From positions 7,812,001-7,876,000 of the forward strand of contig NZ_CP109162.1 in assembly GCF_035920445.1 (NCBI RefSeq): a DNA stretch of 64,000 bases, read 5' to 3'. Positions 8,183 to 16,986 of this stretch are shown here, one piece after another. Made by a program: the position numbers and the translations under genes. This DNA comes from Nocardia sp. NBC_01730. GTDB taxonomy: Bacteria > Actinomycetota > Actinomycetes > Mycobacteriales > Mycobacteriaceae. The notes beneath the pieces were generated by a model. The model searched no databases. It was not told where the DNA came from and saw nothing but the letters and a program-made list of their open reading frames with translations. The stretch's first letter is position 1; each line of letters begins with the position of its first letter.

Positions 8183-9025
8183 GTGGCCGTCGTGGTCGTC
8201 ACCGATTCGTCCGCCAGCCTCCCTGCCGAACACGTCGACGAGCTGGATATCGTCGTCGCCCCGCTGCATGTCCTGATCGGTGACCGGGCGATCAGGGAAG
8301 GTGTGGATCCGGTCGACATCGACTATGCCGCGGACAGGGTGACCACATCCGCGGCGTCGCCGGGGGAGCTGCGCGCGTTGTACGAGGAGGCACTGGTGCG
8401 CAGCGGCGGCGACGGAGTTGTCGCGGTGCACCTTTCCCGGCAGCTGTCCGGAACCTGGGAGGCGGGTCGGCAGGCGGTGCGCGATATGGACGCCGCCGAC
8501 CGGGTGCGCCTGGTCGACTCGTTGGGCGCCGGGCTGGCGACCGGGCTGCCGGTGCTTGCCGCCGCGCGGCGGGCGCAGGCCGGGGCGCCACTGGACGTCG
8601 TCTATGACACGGCGGTCGCCGCTTCCAGTCGCGCCCGCTCGTTCATCCTGGTCAACCGCACAGAGCAGCTGCGACGTGGTGGCAGGCTGTCGTCCGCGGC
8701 GGCGTTCTTCGGCACGGAGTTGGTCACCAAGCCGCTGTTGCATATCGTCGAGGGTCGGCTCGAACTCCGCGAGAAGGTCCGCACCCGCTCCAAGGCGTAC
8801 GCGAAACTCGTCGCGGCAGCCGTCGATGCGGCAGGCGAGGACGGCGCGGCCGTCGCCGTCCAGCACCTCGGCGCCGCGGACGCGGCGCACACCGTCGCGA
8901 CCCAGCTGCGCGAACTCATCCCCGGCATCCGTGAACTCCTGATCACCGAATTCGGCCCCACCCTCGCCGTCCATCTCGGCCTCGGCGCCATCGGCGTTCT
9001 TGTCGTTCCCGGCGGCTGCGCCTGA
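8183..9025 (+). CDS. DegV family fatty-acid-binding protein
   Basis: The 280-residue protein has the DegV pattern: an N-terminal VVVVTDSSASLP strand, the VHLSRQLSGTWEAG motif, and FILVNRTEQLRRGGRLSSA before a second lobe containing TKPLLHI. DegV proteins hold a fatty acid in a cleft and in some bacteria present it to fatty acid kinase. The GTG at 8183 is 3 nt after the octT stop, with an AGGAGG inside the end of octT. The order octT-degV matches Rv2418c-Rv2417c. Confidence 0.9.
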   Translation: MAVVVVTDSSASLPAEHVDELDIVVAPLHVLIGDRAIREGVDPVDIDYAADRVTTSAASPGELRALYEEALVRSGGDGVVAVHLSRQLSGTWEAGRQAVRDMDAADRVRLVDSLGAGLATGLPVLAAARRAQAGAPLDVVYDTAVAASSRARSFILVNRTEQLRRGGRLSSAAAFFGTELVTKPLLHIVEGRLELREKVRTRSKAYAKLVAAAVDAAGEDGAAVAVQHLGAADAAHTVATQLRELIPGIRELLITEFGPTLAVHLGLGAIGVLVVPGGCA

Positions 9026-9079
9026 CCCGAACCAGCGATCTCGGTGATCCGAATTCGAGCACGGCGCGGGACTGACCGT

Positions 9080-9085
9080 TAGCGT
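9080..9085 (+). promoter_or_regulatory. Possible -10 element of a leaderless promoter
   Basis: TAGCGT fits the actinobacterial TANNNT -10 pattern and ends 6 nt before the ATG at 9092. That spacing would place the first transcribed base at the start codon. Confidence 0.4.
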
Positions 9086-9091
9086 CGAGGA

Positions 9092-9580
9092 ATGACGAGT
9101 TCCGCGATTCCGCCGATCCGTCCGTCTCTGACCGTGTCCTCGGTCGACTGGGAGCATCCCGACGCGGTGGCACTGCGTGCGGAGATGGCCGCTGAGGTCC
9201 GACCGCGCTACGCCCACCTGGAGCGGACGTTGCGCACCGACCCGCATACGGTCGATCCCGCCACCGTGCACCGCACCTTCGTCGCGTACTCGGATGAGCC
9301 CGTCGGCCACGCCGGGGTCCGCTGGAATGCCGACGATCTCGAAGTCAAGCGGATGTTCGTTCGTCCCGCACACCGTGGTTCCGGCGCCGCGGCGCTGCTC
9401 CTCGGCGCCGCAGAGGAGGCCGCCCGCGCGGCGGGCCGCCCGCGACTGATCTTGCAGACCGGTCACCTGCAACCGGAAGCGGTTCGCTTCTACCAACGCA
9501 ATGGCTACCATCGGATTCCGATTTTCTCGCCGTATGAGCCGCTGCCGTTGTCGAACTGCTTCGCCAAAGATCTGAGCTGA
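9092..9580 (+). CDS. GNAT family N-acetyltransferase
   Basis: The 162-residue protein has the GNAT acetyl-CoA-binding region VKRMFVRPAHRGSGAAALLL (pattern RxxGxG/A), followed by LILQTGHLQPEAVRFYQRNGY, the usual C-terminal beta strand and helix. The substrate is unknown. In M. tuberculosis the acetyltransferase eis occupies this place between degV and comEA; this protein is far shorter than Eis and is not its orthologue on visible features. It appears to have its own leaderless-type promoter. Confidence 0.88.
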   Translation: MTSSAIPPIRPSLTVSSVDWEHPDAVALRAEMAAEVRPRYAHLERTLRTDPHTVDPATVHRTFVAYSDEPVGHAGVRWNADDLEVKRMFVRPAHRGSGAAALLLGAAEEAARAAGRPRLILQTGHLQPEAVRFYQRNGYHRIPIFSPYEPLPLSNCFAKDLS

Positions 9581-9928
9581 CGTGTCGGATCAGCGGATTG
9601 CGGAGGAGGAACGGCGGGGCGCAGTCGGTGTCGGTGTCACGCCCGGGGCTCGCCGCAGCCGCTAACCCACATCTTCCTGCTCGGCGCAGGTAGTCGACTC
9701 GCCTCGTTCCTCGATAGCGGGCCGCCATTTTCGGACTCCTGTGCCGTTCGCCCACGGCGGTGATCAGGGCGCGGTGGAATCCTGTGACGGCCGAGCACGG
9801 CAAGGTATGCGCCGGCTTGCCGGGAACTCCGGATCGAGTTGTCCACAGCGCGGTGGCTATCAACAGGTTCATTGAATCGGCTGGTCGTGCAGGGCCTTTC
9901 GCCGTGCCGCGGCACTACCGTCGCCGCC
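9581..9928. other. Intergenic region before comEA
   Basis: No gene is supported. A TACCGT hexamer at 9916-9921 stands 7 nt before the comEA ATG and may be a leaderless-type -10. One DnaA-box-like TTGTCCACA lies at 9839-9847 but is isolated. Confidence 0.4.
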
Positions 9929-10903
9929 ATGTCACGACAGGACGAACGCGAGCGAGTGCGACGGCGGCTGGGCGACCTGACCGCCCGGATCGGCGCGAGC
10001 AGAACGGCTGGTGCGGGTATCGGTGCGGCCGGTCGGCCCGTCGGGGTGGGGCAGTGGGATCTCGAGCAGTTGCCCGCAGACCTGGCCCCGGCGGAGGAGA
10101 ACGGGCGCGAGGTCGGCCGCGTGCGGTCTCCCGGCTGGCTCGAGGAACCGGTTGCCGGCTCGGGTTGGCGGGATCGGCTTGTGCCGGTGCGGTTCCGGGG
10201 TGTTCGACTCGATCCGGGCCGTCGCGGTGTGCGGGCGCTGGTGGTGGTCGGGCTGGCCGCGATGGCGGTCGCCGCGGTGGTTGCGTTCCGTGAGCGTCCG
10301 ATAGCCCAGGCCGTTCCGCCGCTGCCCGCGATCCGGCCGACGGCCGCTTCGCGACCTGCCGGGGTTCTGTCGGCGAGCGTGGCCGCGCCGCCAGGTGCGT
10401 TGCCGGTGCACACTGATCCGGGCCAGCCGGCGACCGAACTGGTTGTCAGTGTCGTCGGGCTGGTCCATCGCACCGGCCTGGTCCGGCTGCCCGGGGGATC
10501 ACGGGTTGCCGACGCGATCGCCGCGGCAGGCGGCCCGACCGAGGGAGCCGACACCAGCGGCCTGAACCTGGCTCAGCGTCTGTCGGACGGAGACCAGGTG
10601 CTGGTCGGTCCCGTCGCACCGAACCCGGGTCTGCCGCAGCCCGGCAGATCGACGATCAGCGCGGGCGGTCGCGCACCGTCCGGCTCGTCGTCTTCCTCGG
10701 GCCGCCCGGCGGGCAGGGTCGACCTCAATGCCGCTTCGGAGACCGAACTCGACGCCCTTCCAGGTGTCGGCCCGGTCACCGCCCGCGCCATCGCCAGCTG
10801 GCGTACCACCCACGGGCGCTTCACCTCCGTGGAGCAACTCGGGGAGGTCGAGGGAATCGGCCCGGCCCGGCTGGCCCGGCTGCGCGATCTGGTGACGGTA
10901 TGA
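9929..10903 (+). CDS. comEA: ComEA-like DNA-binding protein with helix-hairpin-helix domain
   Basis: This is a membrane-anchored protein of 324 residues. A polar N-terminus of about 95 residues precedes one membrane segment (ALVVVGLAAMAVAAVVAF). A SLBB-like domain follows (ELVVSVVGLVHRTGLVRLPG), then a Ser/Gly linker, then a C-terminal double helix-hairpin-helix: VDLNAASETELDALPGVGPV and EVEGIGPARL. ComEA proteins bind DNA outside the membrane and hand it to ComEC. Its TGA overlaps the comEC ATG (ATGA), so the two are translationally coupled. The order matches Rv2415c-Rv2414c. Confidence 0.9.
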   Translation: MSRQDERERVRRRLGDLTARIGASRTAGAGIGAAGRPVGVGQWDLEQLPADLAPAEENGREVGRVRSPGWLEEPVAGSGWRDRLVPVRFRGVRLDPGRRGVRALVVVGLAAMAVAAVVAFRERPIAQAVPPLPAIRPTAASRPAGVLSASVAAPPGALPVHTDPGQPATELVVSVVGLVHRTGLVRLPGGSRVADAIAAAGGPTEGADTSGLNLAQRLSDGDQVLVGPVAPNPGLPQPGRSTISAGGRAPSGSSSSSGRPAGRVDLNAASETELDALPGVGPVTARAIASWRTTHGRFTSVEQLGEVEGIGPARLARLRDLVTV

Positions 10904-13857
10904 GGGGCGACTCGGACGGCGTGACCCGCTCGACGAGCGCAACAAATGCACGTTCGAACGGGGACGACGAGACTACGCACGCCGCCGGTCACAGTTCGGC
11001 TCGCGACGACGCCGATCCCGATGCCGCGCAGGTGCTCGATGCCAGGCTGTTGCCCGCGGCGCTGTGCTGCTGGGGAGCGACGATTGTGGCGTTGACGGCG
11101 GGGTGGAGGACGGGAGTGATGCTGGCCGCGGCGTTGGCCGTGTCGGCTATCGGGTTGTGGGTGCTGTTGCTATGGGCGATCGCGCACCGCGGTGAACGAT
11201 GGCGGGTCGTGGCGGTGGTGGCGCTCGCGGCTGTGGTGCTCGGCGCGGGATTCGCGGCCGCCGCGGCGTGGCGGGCGCATCGGGTGGCGACACATCCGCT
11301 GCGTGCGGCGTCAGGACAGTCGCTGCGCGTAGTAGTGACGCCGACCGACGATCCGAAAATGATGCGCGGCAAGACATTCGGCGGTGAAAAGCAGTGGGTG
11401 GTCCGGGCGGATCTGCGGGAGTATCGGCGCGGCGCCGCAACAGTTCGTGCCGGTGGCACGGTGGTGGTCCTCGCTACCGGAGAGGGGTGGGCCGAGCTGT
11501 CGCCCGGCAGGCCGGTCGAGTTCCTGGCGCGGGTGGATCAGCCGCGTCGAGCCGATCTCACCGTCGTGGCGCTGAGCGCGCAGGGACCTCCGAAGATCGT
11601 CGGGCCGCTGCCGTGGTGGCAAGGCGTCGCGGGCTCGGTGCGTGCCGATTTTGCGGCGGCGGCCGCACGGGTCCTGCCTGCCGACGCCGCGGGACTCCTG
11701 CCTGCGCTCGTCGTCGGCGACACCTCGGCGCTGCCCGCCCAGGTCCGCGACGAGTTCGATATCGCGGGGATGCAACACCTCTGTGTGGTCAGTGGCGCGA
11801 ACTTCACCATCCTCTTATCCGTTGTGTTGTTCGCCGTGCGGTTGCTGACCCTCGGCCCGCGTACTGCGGCGGTTGTCGCGGCGGTGGCGCTGGTCATGTT
11901 CGTAGTCGTCGCGCGTCCGGACCCGAGTGTGCTGCGTGCCGGGGCGATGGGTGCGATCACAGTGCTGGCCTTGATCACCGGTCGTCGGAAGCAGGCACTG
12001 CCCGCGCTGTGCGCCGCGACGATCGCGCTGCTCGCCTTATGGCCTGGACTTGCCGTGAACGCCGGTTTCGCTCTGTCGGTTGTCGCGACCGCCGGCCTGA
12101 TTCTGGTGGCGCCCAGCTGGGCCGATTGGTTGCGGGCCAGGGGTTGGTGGCGCGCGCCCGCCGAGATCGTCGCGGTGTCCGCGGGAGCTTTCGTGGTCAC
12201 CGCGCCGATCATGGTCGCACTCACGGGGCGGCTCAGCCTGGTCGCCATCCTCGCGAATGTTCTTGTGGCACCGGTCGTCGCGCCGATCACCGTAATCGGG
12301 GCAGGTGGTGCGGTTCTGTCCTGCCTCTGGTCGCCACTGGCCGGACTCGTTCTACGGTGCGCCGCTCCACCGATGTGGTGGTTGTTGTTCGTTGCCGAAC
12401 ATGCGGCTGCAGTACCCGGGGCGTCCGTCGCGGTGCCGGGCGGCCTCGCGGGTGGGCTGATCGCGGGCATCGTCGTCGCGGCCGCAATCGTGGCGCTGCG
12501 CTCGCGTGCTGTGCGTCGAATCGCCGCCGCGATGGCGCTCGGCGTCGCGGCGATCCTGATCCCGGTCCGCGTCTGGCATCCCGGGTGGCCACCGAACGGC
12601 TGGATCCTCGCGGCTTGCGACGTTGGTCAAGGCGACGGCCTTGCCCTCGCGGTCGGTCCCGGCGCCGCCGTGGTGATCGACGTCGGACCCGACCCGGGTC
12701 CGATCCGAACCTGTCTGGACCGCCTGAATATCGCGCAGATCCCCCTGCTTATCCTCACCCATCCGCACGCCGACCACATCGGCGGTCTCACCGGCGCTTT
12801 GCAGGACCGCGCGGTCGCCGCGATAGCTGTCGGTCTGCACGAACTCGACGGACTCCCACTGGCCATCGCACCCGAACACGCTCACCCGCCCCCTGGCGCC
12901 GACTCGGGCTGCGAATCAGGTGATGGCGCGACGTCGTCCGGCGAGCGGAGACATGCGGACTCCTGGCCCAGCCGTGCGCGCGACAGCCGCGTGGCGCCGA
13001 CAGGTGCGCGGTTCCGAACCAGCGACGGGCGCGACAGTGCTGTCGAAGGTCATACGGGTGCGCGGTTCCGTGCCGGTGGCAGGCGTGATCGTGCCGCTGG
13101 GGGTGCTGCGAGTGTGCGGTTCCGAAGTAACGGTGGCCGCGATAGCGCTATTGAGGGTAGTGCGGGTGTGCCGGTAGGCACTGACGTCCGGACGACATCC
13201 GTGGCCGAGTGGCGACTGCCCGGAGGCGACCGGATCGGCGGCGGCGCTTCGACGTGGGCGCACACTGCTTGCCGGCCTGCGGGATACGGGCCGGTGCCGA
13301 CGGTGAATCGGACCGGCAGCACGGACCCGCTGGTGCCGGTCGTGGGTCTGGGGCAGGTCGCGACCGTCGCCAGAAACGCAGGGGTGCCACTGTTGGAGCT
13401 GTCTGCCGGACACGTGTTGAGTTTCGGCGCGGTCGAACTCGAAGTGCTGGCGCCAACCCTGCATGGGCCGCGGCCCACCCGCGGAGCCGAAGCGGATGAC
13501 GCGAACGACCGCTCCGTCGTTGTCGTCGCCAGCACTCCCGCCGGTCGCATCCTGCTCACCGGGGATATCGAAGCACCCGCGCAGCGCGCGCTGATGCATG
13601 CCGGAATCCCCATCCAGGCCGACATCCTCAAGCTTCCGCACCACGGATCACGCACTACCACCCGGGATTTCCTCGACGCGGTGTGTCCACGCCTCGTGCT
13701 CGTCAGTGTCGGCACGAATAACACTTTCGGCCACCCGAACCCCGCCGTCCTCGCGGACCTGTCCGCGCTCGGTGCGACGGTGGCACGCACCGACCAGCAC
13801 GGAGACATCGCGATCGTCGGCGACGGGAGAATTCTGCACATCACGACCTCACGATGA
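10900..13857 (+). CDS. comEC: ComEC/Rec2 DNA uptake channel with an enlarged metallo-beta-lactamase domain
   Basis: This is a 985-residue polytopic membrane protein. Membrane segments occupy the first 120 residues, followed by an extracellular OB-like DUF4131 region. The competence domain, with the motif LCVVSGANFT and many membrane segments, comes next. A C-terminal metallo-beta-lactamase-like domain begins near residue 565, with THPHADHIGG near 619-628 and LKLPHHGSR later. ComEC carries single-stranded DNA across the membrane in competent bacteria; whether this organism is competent is unknown. Between residues about 660 and 810 there is an insertion of low-complexity sequence with three imperfect repeats of the type TGARFR..GRDSAVEG. 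It interrupts the lactamase-like domain between its Zn-type motif and the QVATVARNAGVPL segment. Confidence 0.9.
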   Translation: MRGDSDGVTRSTSATNARSNGDDETTHAAGHSSARDDADPDAAQVLDARLLPAALCCWGATIVALTAGWRTGVMLAAALAVSAIGLWVLLLWAIAHRGERWRVVAVVALAAVVLGAGFAAAAAWRAHRVATHPLRAASGQSLRVVVTPTDDPKMMRGKTFGGEKQWVVRADLREYRRGAATVRAGGTVVVLATGEGWAELSPGRPVEFLARVDQPRRADLTVVALSAQGPPKIVGPLPWWQGVAGSVRADFAAAAARVLPADAAGLLPALVVGDTSALPAQVRDEFDIAGMQHLCVVSGANFTILLSVVLFAVRLLTLGPRTAAVVAAVALVMFVVVARPDPSVLRAGAMGAITVLALITGRRKQALPALCAATIALLALWPGLAVNAGFALSVVATAGLILVAPSWADWLRARGWWRAPAEIVAVSAGAFVVTAPIMVALTGRLSLVAILANVLVAPVVAPITVIGAGGAVLSCLWSPLAGLVLRCAAPPMWWLLFVAEHAAAVPGASVAVPGGLAGGLIAGIVVAAAIVALRSRAVRRIAAAMALGVAAILIPVRVWHPGWPPNGWILAACDVGQGDGLALAVGPGAAVVIDVGPDPGPIRTCLDRLNIAQIPLLILTHPHADHIGGLTGALQDRAVAAIAVGLHELDGLPLAIAPEHAHPPPGADSGCESGDGATSSGERRHADSWPSRARDSRVAPTGARFRTSDGRDSAVEGHTGARFRAGGRRDRAAGGAASVRFRSNGGRDSAIEGSAGVPVGTDVRTTSVAEWRLPGGDRIGGGASTWAHTACRPAGYGPVPTVNRTGSTDPLVPVVGLGQVATVARNAGVPLLELSAGHVLSFGAVELEVLAPTLHGPRPTRGAEADDANDRSVVVVASTPAGRILLTGDIEAPAQRALMHAGIPIQADILKLPHHGSRTTTRDFLDAVCPRLVLVSVGTNNTFGHPNPAVLADLSALGATVARTDQHGDIAIVGDGRILHITTSR

Positions 13858-14011
13858 GTCACGAGGTCCGAAGGTGCTCATCGAACTGGTCGATGCGACT
13901 TCTCGATCGCGCTGAGGACCGCGAAGCATGGCGAACGCAGTCGAGATGTGCCCGCTGGCGTTCGGTGCGCACGGTTCCGGAGAGGTGCGCGGCGGTGAGT
14001 TCCCGGCGCCT

Positions 14012-14608
14012 TCAGCTGACTTCGGAGTCGGCCGTGGCGGCGAGCAAGGCGAGGGCAGCATCGCGGGCGTGCGAGCCCGTGTCGGACGCCCCGTGGTATG
14101 CGGCGACGACGGTCGCGCCCTCGACCAGCATGAGCAGCTGGCGTCCCAGCACGCCGGGGTCGGAGGCACCGGCCCGGACCGCGATGTCGGTGAACAGGTC
14201 GAGATACCGCGTCAGATGCCGCGCGGTGATGGCCCGCACATGTCGGTCGTGGTGCTGGGTGGCCGCGTTCACCATGGCGCAGCCCCGGAAAGTCGGCTCG
14301 CTGTACCACCGCTGGAGGGCATCGAAGACCGCCGCCACCTGCGCCGCGGGGTCGTCGCCCACGGCGGTGACGGCACCGACCAGCCACTCCATGACTCGGC
14401 GACTGCGCTCCTCCAGCATGGCCTGCACGAGGCCATCCTTGGTACCGAAATGCCGGTAGAGCGTCTCCTTCGACACCCCGAGGCGCGCGCACAGCTCAGC
14501 CACACCGACGCCGTCGAGCCCGCGCTCGTACAGGATCGGGGCGGCTGCTTCGAGGATGGCGGCGCGGGTGCGCCCCGGATCGATGGTCGAACCTTTGGCA
14601 ACTGGCAC
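14012..14608 (-). CDS. TetR/AcrR family regulator
   Basis: The 198-residue protein has an N-terminal HTH with GVAELCARLGVSKETLYRHF at about residues 34-53, the TetR signature, and a helical C-terminal ligand domain containing EPTFRGCAMVNAATQHHD, as in the TetR_C group often paired with small hydrolases or efflux pumps. It is divergent from an MFS remnant and an alpha/beta hydrolase. Two copies of a putative operator lie in the intergenic region just upstream of its start, so autoregulation and control of the divergent hydrolase are likely. Confidence 0.9.
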   Translation of the reverse strand: MPVAKGSTIDPGRTRAAILEAAAPILYERGLDGVGVAELCARLGVSKETLYRHFGTKDGLVQAMLEERSRRVMEWLVGAVTAVGDDPAAQVAAVFDALQRWYSEPTFRGCAMVNAATQHHDRHVRAITARHLTRYLDLFTDIAVRAGASDPGVLGRQLLMLVEGATVVAAYHGASDTGSHARDAALALLAATADSEVS

Positions 14609-14618
14609 CTTTTACATA

Positions 14619-14675
14619 GTACCGATCAGTTCGATCGCCTGCTAGGCTCGGATAGTCGTACCGATCGGTTCGATC
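14619..14675. promoter_or_regulatory. Two putative TetR operators
   Basis: Two 18-bp copies occur at 14619-14636 and 14658-14675 (GTACCGATCAGTTCGATC and GTACCGATCGGTTCGATC). They differ at one position and are 39 bp apart. The second contains the perfect palindrome ACCGATCGGT. The location between divergent promoters fits TetR-type repression. Confidence 0.6.
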
Positions 14676-14686
14676 TGAGGGGGTGT

Positions 14687-15000
14687 GATGTCGTCACCGA
14701 GTCGGCGTCGTCAGCGCGGCGGCACTTCGGCACGCCGTCTACCCACGTTGGCGGCCTTCACGACCGCGTTCGCGATCGGGCAGACCGTGGGTCCCTGGAG
14801 CGCCGGAATCCTCGCCGACCACACCTCCATCGCCGCCGCGGTGGCCTGGACCGCGATTCTGTGCACCGCCGCCGCCGCGATCTCGGCCACGCCTCCGCCG
14901 CGGACCGGATCGCCACGTGCGGCCGGTCGCCCGCCGCACTACGGCACCGTAACCGGACAGACAGTTCATCCCCTGCGCGACAACACAATCCGGCATTCTC
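14687..15000 (+). pseudogene. Remnant of an MFS transporter (YbfB/YjiJ-like), C-terminal end
   Basis: From about 14730 to 14900 the frame reads LAAFTTAFAIGQTVGPWSAG followed by ILADHTSIAAAVAWTAILC. This resembles the last two membrane helices of YbfB/YjiJ-type major facilitator transporters, which have about 400 residues. Nothing corresponding to the other ten helices is present, so it is a leftover fragment between the TetR gene and the hydrolase. The last part of the frame has no clear similarity. Confidence 0.5.
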
Positions 15001-15025
15001 ATCCGCTTCCCGAAGGAGAACAGCA

Positions 15026-15700
15026 GTGACGACCTTTGTCCTCGTACCCGGTATGTGCCACGGCGGATGGTGCTTCGAACAGCTCACCGAACAACTTCGC
15101 GCGCATGGCCACAACGTCTATCCACTGACCCTGACCGGCCTCGGCGAACGCAGTCACCTGCTGCGGACCGGGGTGAACCTGGACATCCACGTCCAGGACG
15201 TCGCCGGTGTGCTGGTCAGCGAGAACATACGAAACGCGGTGCTGGTCGGCCACAGTTATGGCGGCATGGTGATCACCGGTGCGGCCGATCGAAACCCGGA
15301 TCGAGTCGACTCGCTGGTGTATCTGGACGCCGTAGTACCCGGACACGGTGACTCCTGCTGGAGCCTGGTATCCGACCAGGAACGACAGTGGTACCTGGAC
15401 GTGGTGGAAACAGGCGATGCGGTGCGGCCGCTACCCTTCTTCGACCCGCGGGCGACCCCTCATCCGCTCGCCTCGGTGCTGCAACCACTCCAGCTCGCGA
15501 CCGATCTCACCCACATCCGCCGCAACGTGTACGTGTACGCCGCGGGATGGAAAGGCCAGTCCCCGTTCACTCCCCTCTACCAGCGCCTGCGAGAAGACCC
15601 GGCGTGGACAACTCACGCGCTGGACGCCGAGCACAACCTCATGCGCGACGCGCCGCACGACCTACTGAAAATCCTTCGCGAGATCGGAGAACCCAGCTGA
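15026..15700 (+). CDS. Alpha/beta fold hydrolase
   Basis: This is a cytosolic alpha/beta hydrolase of 224 residues. The oxyanion segment VLVPGMCHGGW opens the protein, the nucleophile elbow is GHSYGG (Ser near 77), and the catalytic His is probably in DAEHNLMRDAP (near 203). The group resembles short EstC/salicylate-esterase-like hydrolases. The GTG at 15026 is supported by GAAGGAG 7 nt upstream. The preceding transporter remnant and the divergent TetR gene suggest a small detoxification or ester-degradation unit whose transporter has been lost. The substrate is unknown. Confidence 0.88.
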   Translation: MTTFVLVPGMCHGGWCFEQLTEQLRAHGHNVYPLTLTGLGERSHLLRTGVNLDIHVQDVAGVLVSENIRNAVLVGHSYGGMVITGAADRNPDRVDSLVYLDAVVPGHGDSCWSLVSDQERQWYLDVVETGDAVRPLPFFDPRATPHPLASVLQPLQLATDLTHIRRNVYVYAAGWKGQSPFTPLYQRLREDPAWTTHALDAEHNLMRDAPHDLLKILREIGEPS

Positions 15701-15794
15701 CCGCCGCAGCGCACCGAATCGGCGGGAGCCGAGGTGGTTCGGCGGCTTCAGTCGGCCGACGAGGTGCCGGGCCCAGGGTGTCGGTGGAGGATCG

Positions 15795-15800
15795 TAGGAT
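15795..15800 (+). promoter_or_regulatory. Probable -10 element of a leaderless promoter before holA
   Basis: TAGGAT matches TANNNT and ends exactly 6 nt before the GTG at 15807, the spacing expected for transcription starting on the start codon. Confidence 0.55.
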
Positions 15801-15806
15801 CAGGCC

Positions 15807-15821
15807 GTGAGTGAGCGATGA
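15807..15821 (+). CDS. Four-codon leaderless frame VSER
   Basis: GTG-AGT-GAG-CGA-TGA begins at the predicted transcription start and its stop overlaps the ATG of the next small frame (ATGA). The VSER start is shared with the linkers before rsfS and gpgP. It may serve only to load ribosomes on a leaderless mRNA. Confidence 0.3.
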
Positions 15822-15895
15822 GCACAGCCGGGCGAATCACCGAGGCATGGCCCTCGGGCACGATGGAGTCGGGTGCCGGGAAGGCGCTGTGGTGA
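15818..15895 (+). CDS. 25-codon linker ORF upstream of holA
   Basis: The frame starts at the ATG overlapping the VSER stop and ends in TGA at 15893-15895, which overlaps the holA GTG at 15892 (GTGA). The peptide begins [11 protein letters not shown] and ends GKALW. It joins the leaderless VSER frame to holA without a gap. Confidence 0.35.
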   Translation: MSTAGRITEAWPSGTMESGAGKALW

Positions 15896-16863
15896 GCGGG
15901 CGTCCCGCGCAGGTGCACCTGGCACTCGGGGAAGAAGAGCTGCTGGTCGAGCGCGCGTTGGCGGAGGTCACCGCCCAGGTGCGGGCGTCCGCGCCGGATG
16001 GGGACGCGGTGCCGGTGGATCGGCTGCGGGCGGGGGATGCGAGCACTGCCGAGCTGGCCGAACTGCTGAGCCCGTCGCTGTTTGCCGAGGATCGGGTGAT
16101 CATTCTCGAGGCAGCGGCCGAGGCTGGCAAAGACGCGGTCGCGGTGATCACCGAAGCGGCACAGGACCCGCCCGAGGGCGTAGTGCTGGTGGTCCTGCAC
16201 TCCGGGGGCGGCCGGGCCAAGGCCCTGGCGCCCGCGCTGCAGAAGGCTGGGGCCGTCACCCACGACTGCGCAAAGCTGACCAAGGCCACACAGCGGGTGG
16301 AGTTCGTTCGCGGCGAGTTCCGCAACGCCGGGGTCCGGGTGTCCGGCGAAGTCGTGCAGGTCATGTTGGAAGCGGTGGGCTCGGATCTGCGTGAGCTGGC
16401 GGCTGCGTGCGCGCAGCTGGCCGCCGACACCGGAGGCAAGATCGATATCGCGGCCGTGCGTCGCTACTACTCGGGGAAGGCCGAAGTCTCCGGGTTCGAT
16501 GTGGCCGAACTGGCCGTCGCGGGAGACCGCCCCGGCGCGATGGAGGCACTGCGCTGGGCGAACGACCGTGGCGTGCCGTACGTCCTGCTCGCCGACGCCC
16601 TCGCCGATTCGGTGCACACCATCGCGCGCGTCGGCTCGGCAGGCCGCGGCGACCCGTTCAAACTGGCCCAGCAGCTCGGCATGCCGCCATGGAAGGTGAA
16701 AAAGGCGCAGGCCCAAGCCCGCGGCTGGACCCCGGCTACCGTCGGCTCGGCCCTCCAGGTGGTCGCCACTCTCAACGCCGACGTCAAAGGCGGTGCCGCC
16801 GACGCCGCTTACGCCCTCGAACACGCACTTACCCAGATCCTGGACCTGCACGGCGCGAGCTGA
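15892..16863 (+). CDS. holA: DNA polymerase III delta subunit
   Basis: HolA is the clamp-loader subunit that opens the beta clamp. The 323-residue protein begins with [19 protein letters not shown], the degenerate nucleotide-binding segment of delta, and has ERVIILE-like ([14 protein letters not shown]) and [13 protein letters not shown] strands, followed by the helical collar domain ([19 protein letters not shown]). The GTG at 15892 gives a length close to M. tuberculosis Rv2413c and removes an upstream stretch with no homology. In M. tuberculosis comEC is its neighbour; here the TetR-hydrolase pair lies between them. Confidence 0.93.
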   Translation: MSGRPAQVHLALGEEELLVERALAEVTAQVRASAPDGDAVPVDRLRAGDASTAELAELLSPSLFAEDRVIILEAAAEAGKDAVAVITEAAQDPPEGVVLVVLHSGGGRAKALAPALQKAGAVTHDCAKLTKATQRVEFVRGEFRNAGVRVSGEVVQVMLEAVGSDLRELAAACAQLAADTGGKIDIAAVRRYYSGKAEVSGFDVAELAVAGDRPGAMEALRWANDRGVPYVLLADALADSVHTIARVGSAGRGDPFKLAQQLGMPPWKVKKAQAQARGWTPATVGSALQVVATLNADVKGGAADAAYALEHALTQILDLHGAS

Positions 16864-16986
16864 CGGAGGCGGACCAACCGTGGACTCCCGAGGTGGTTGC
16901 CGGATTCGCCTGGGCGGCTGTCGAAGCAAGTGGTGGTCACCCTCCGTCACCTCGATCCGTCTTCGGGTTGGGTGGACCCCGGACAC

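Noticed and set aside
7352..9511. Long minus-strand open frame opposite octT, degV and the GNAT gene
   Set aside because: The plus strand carries three genes with clear family motifs. The antisense product is Arg/Gln/Asp-rich without domains.
9839..9847. DnaA-box-like TTGTCCACA
   Set aside because: It is a single copy without a cluster, AT-rich unwinding region or dnaA/dnaN nearby, so there is no evidence for an origin.
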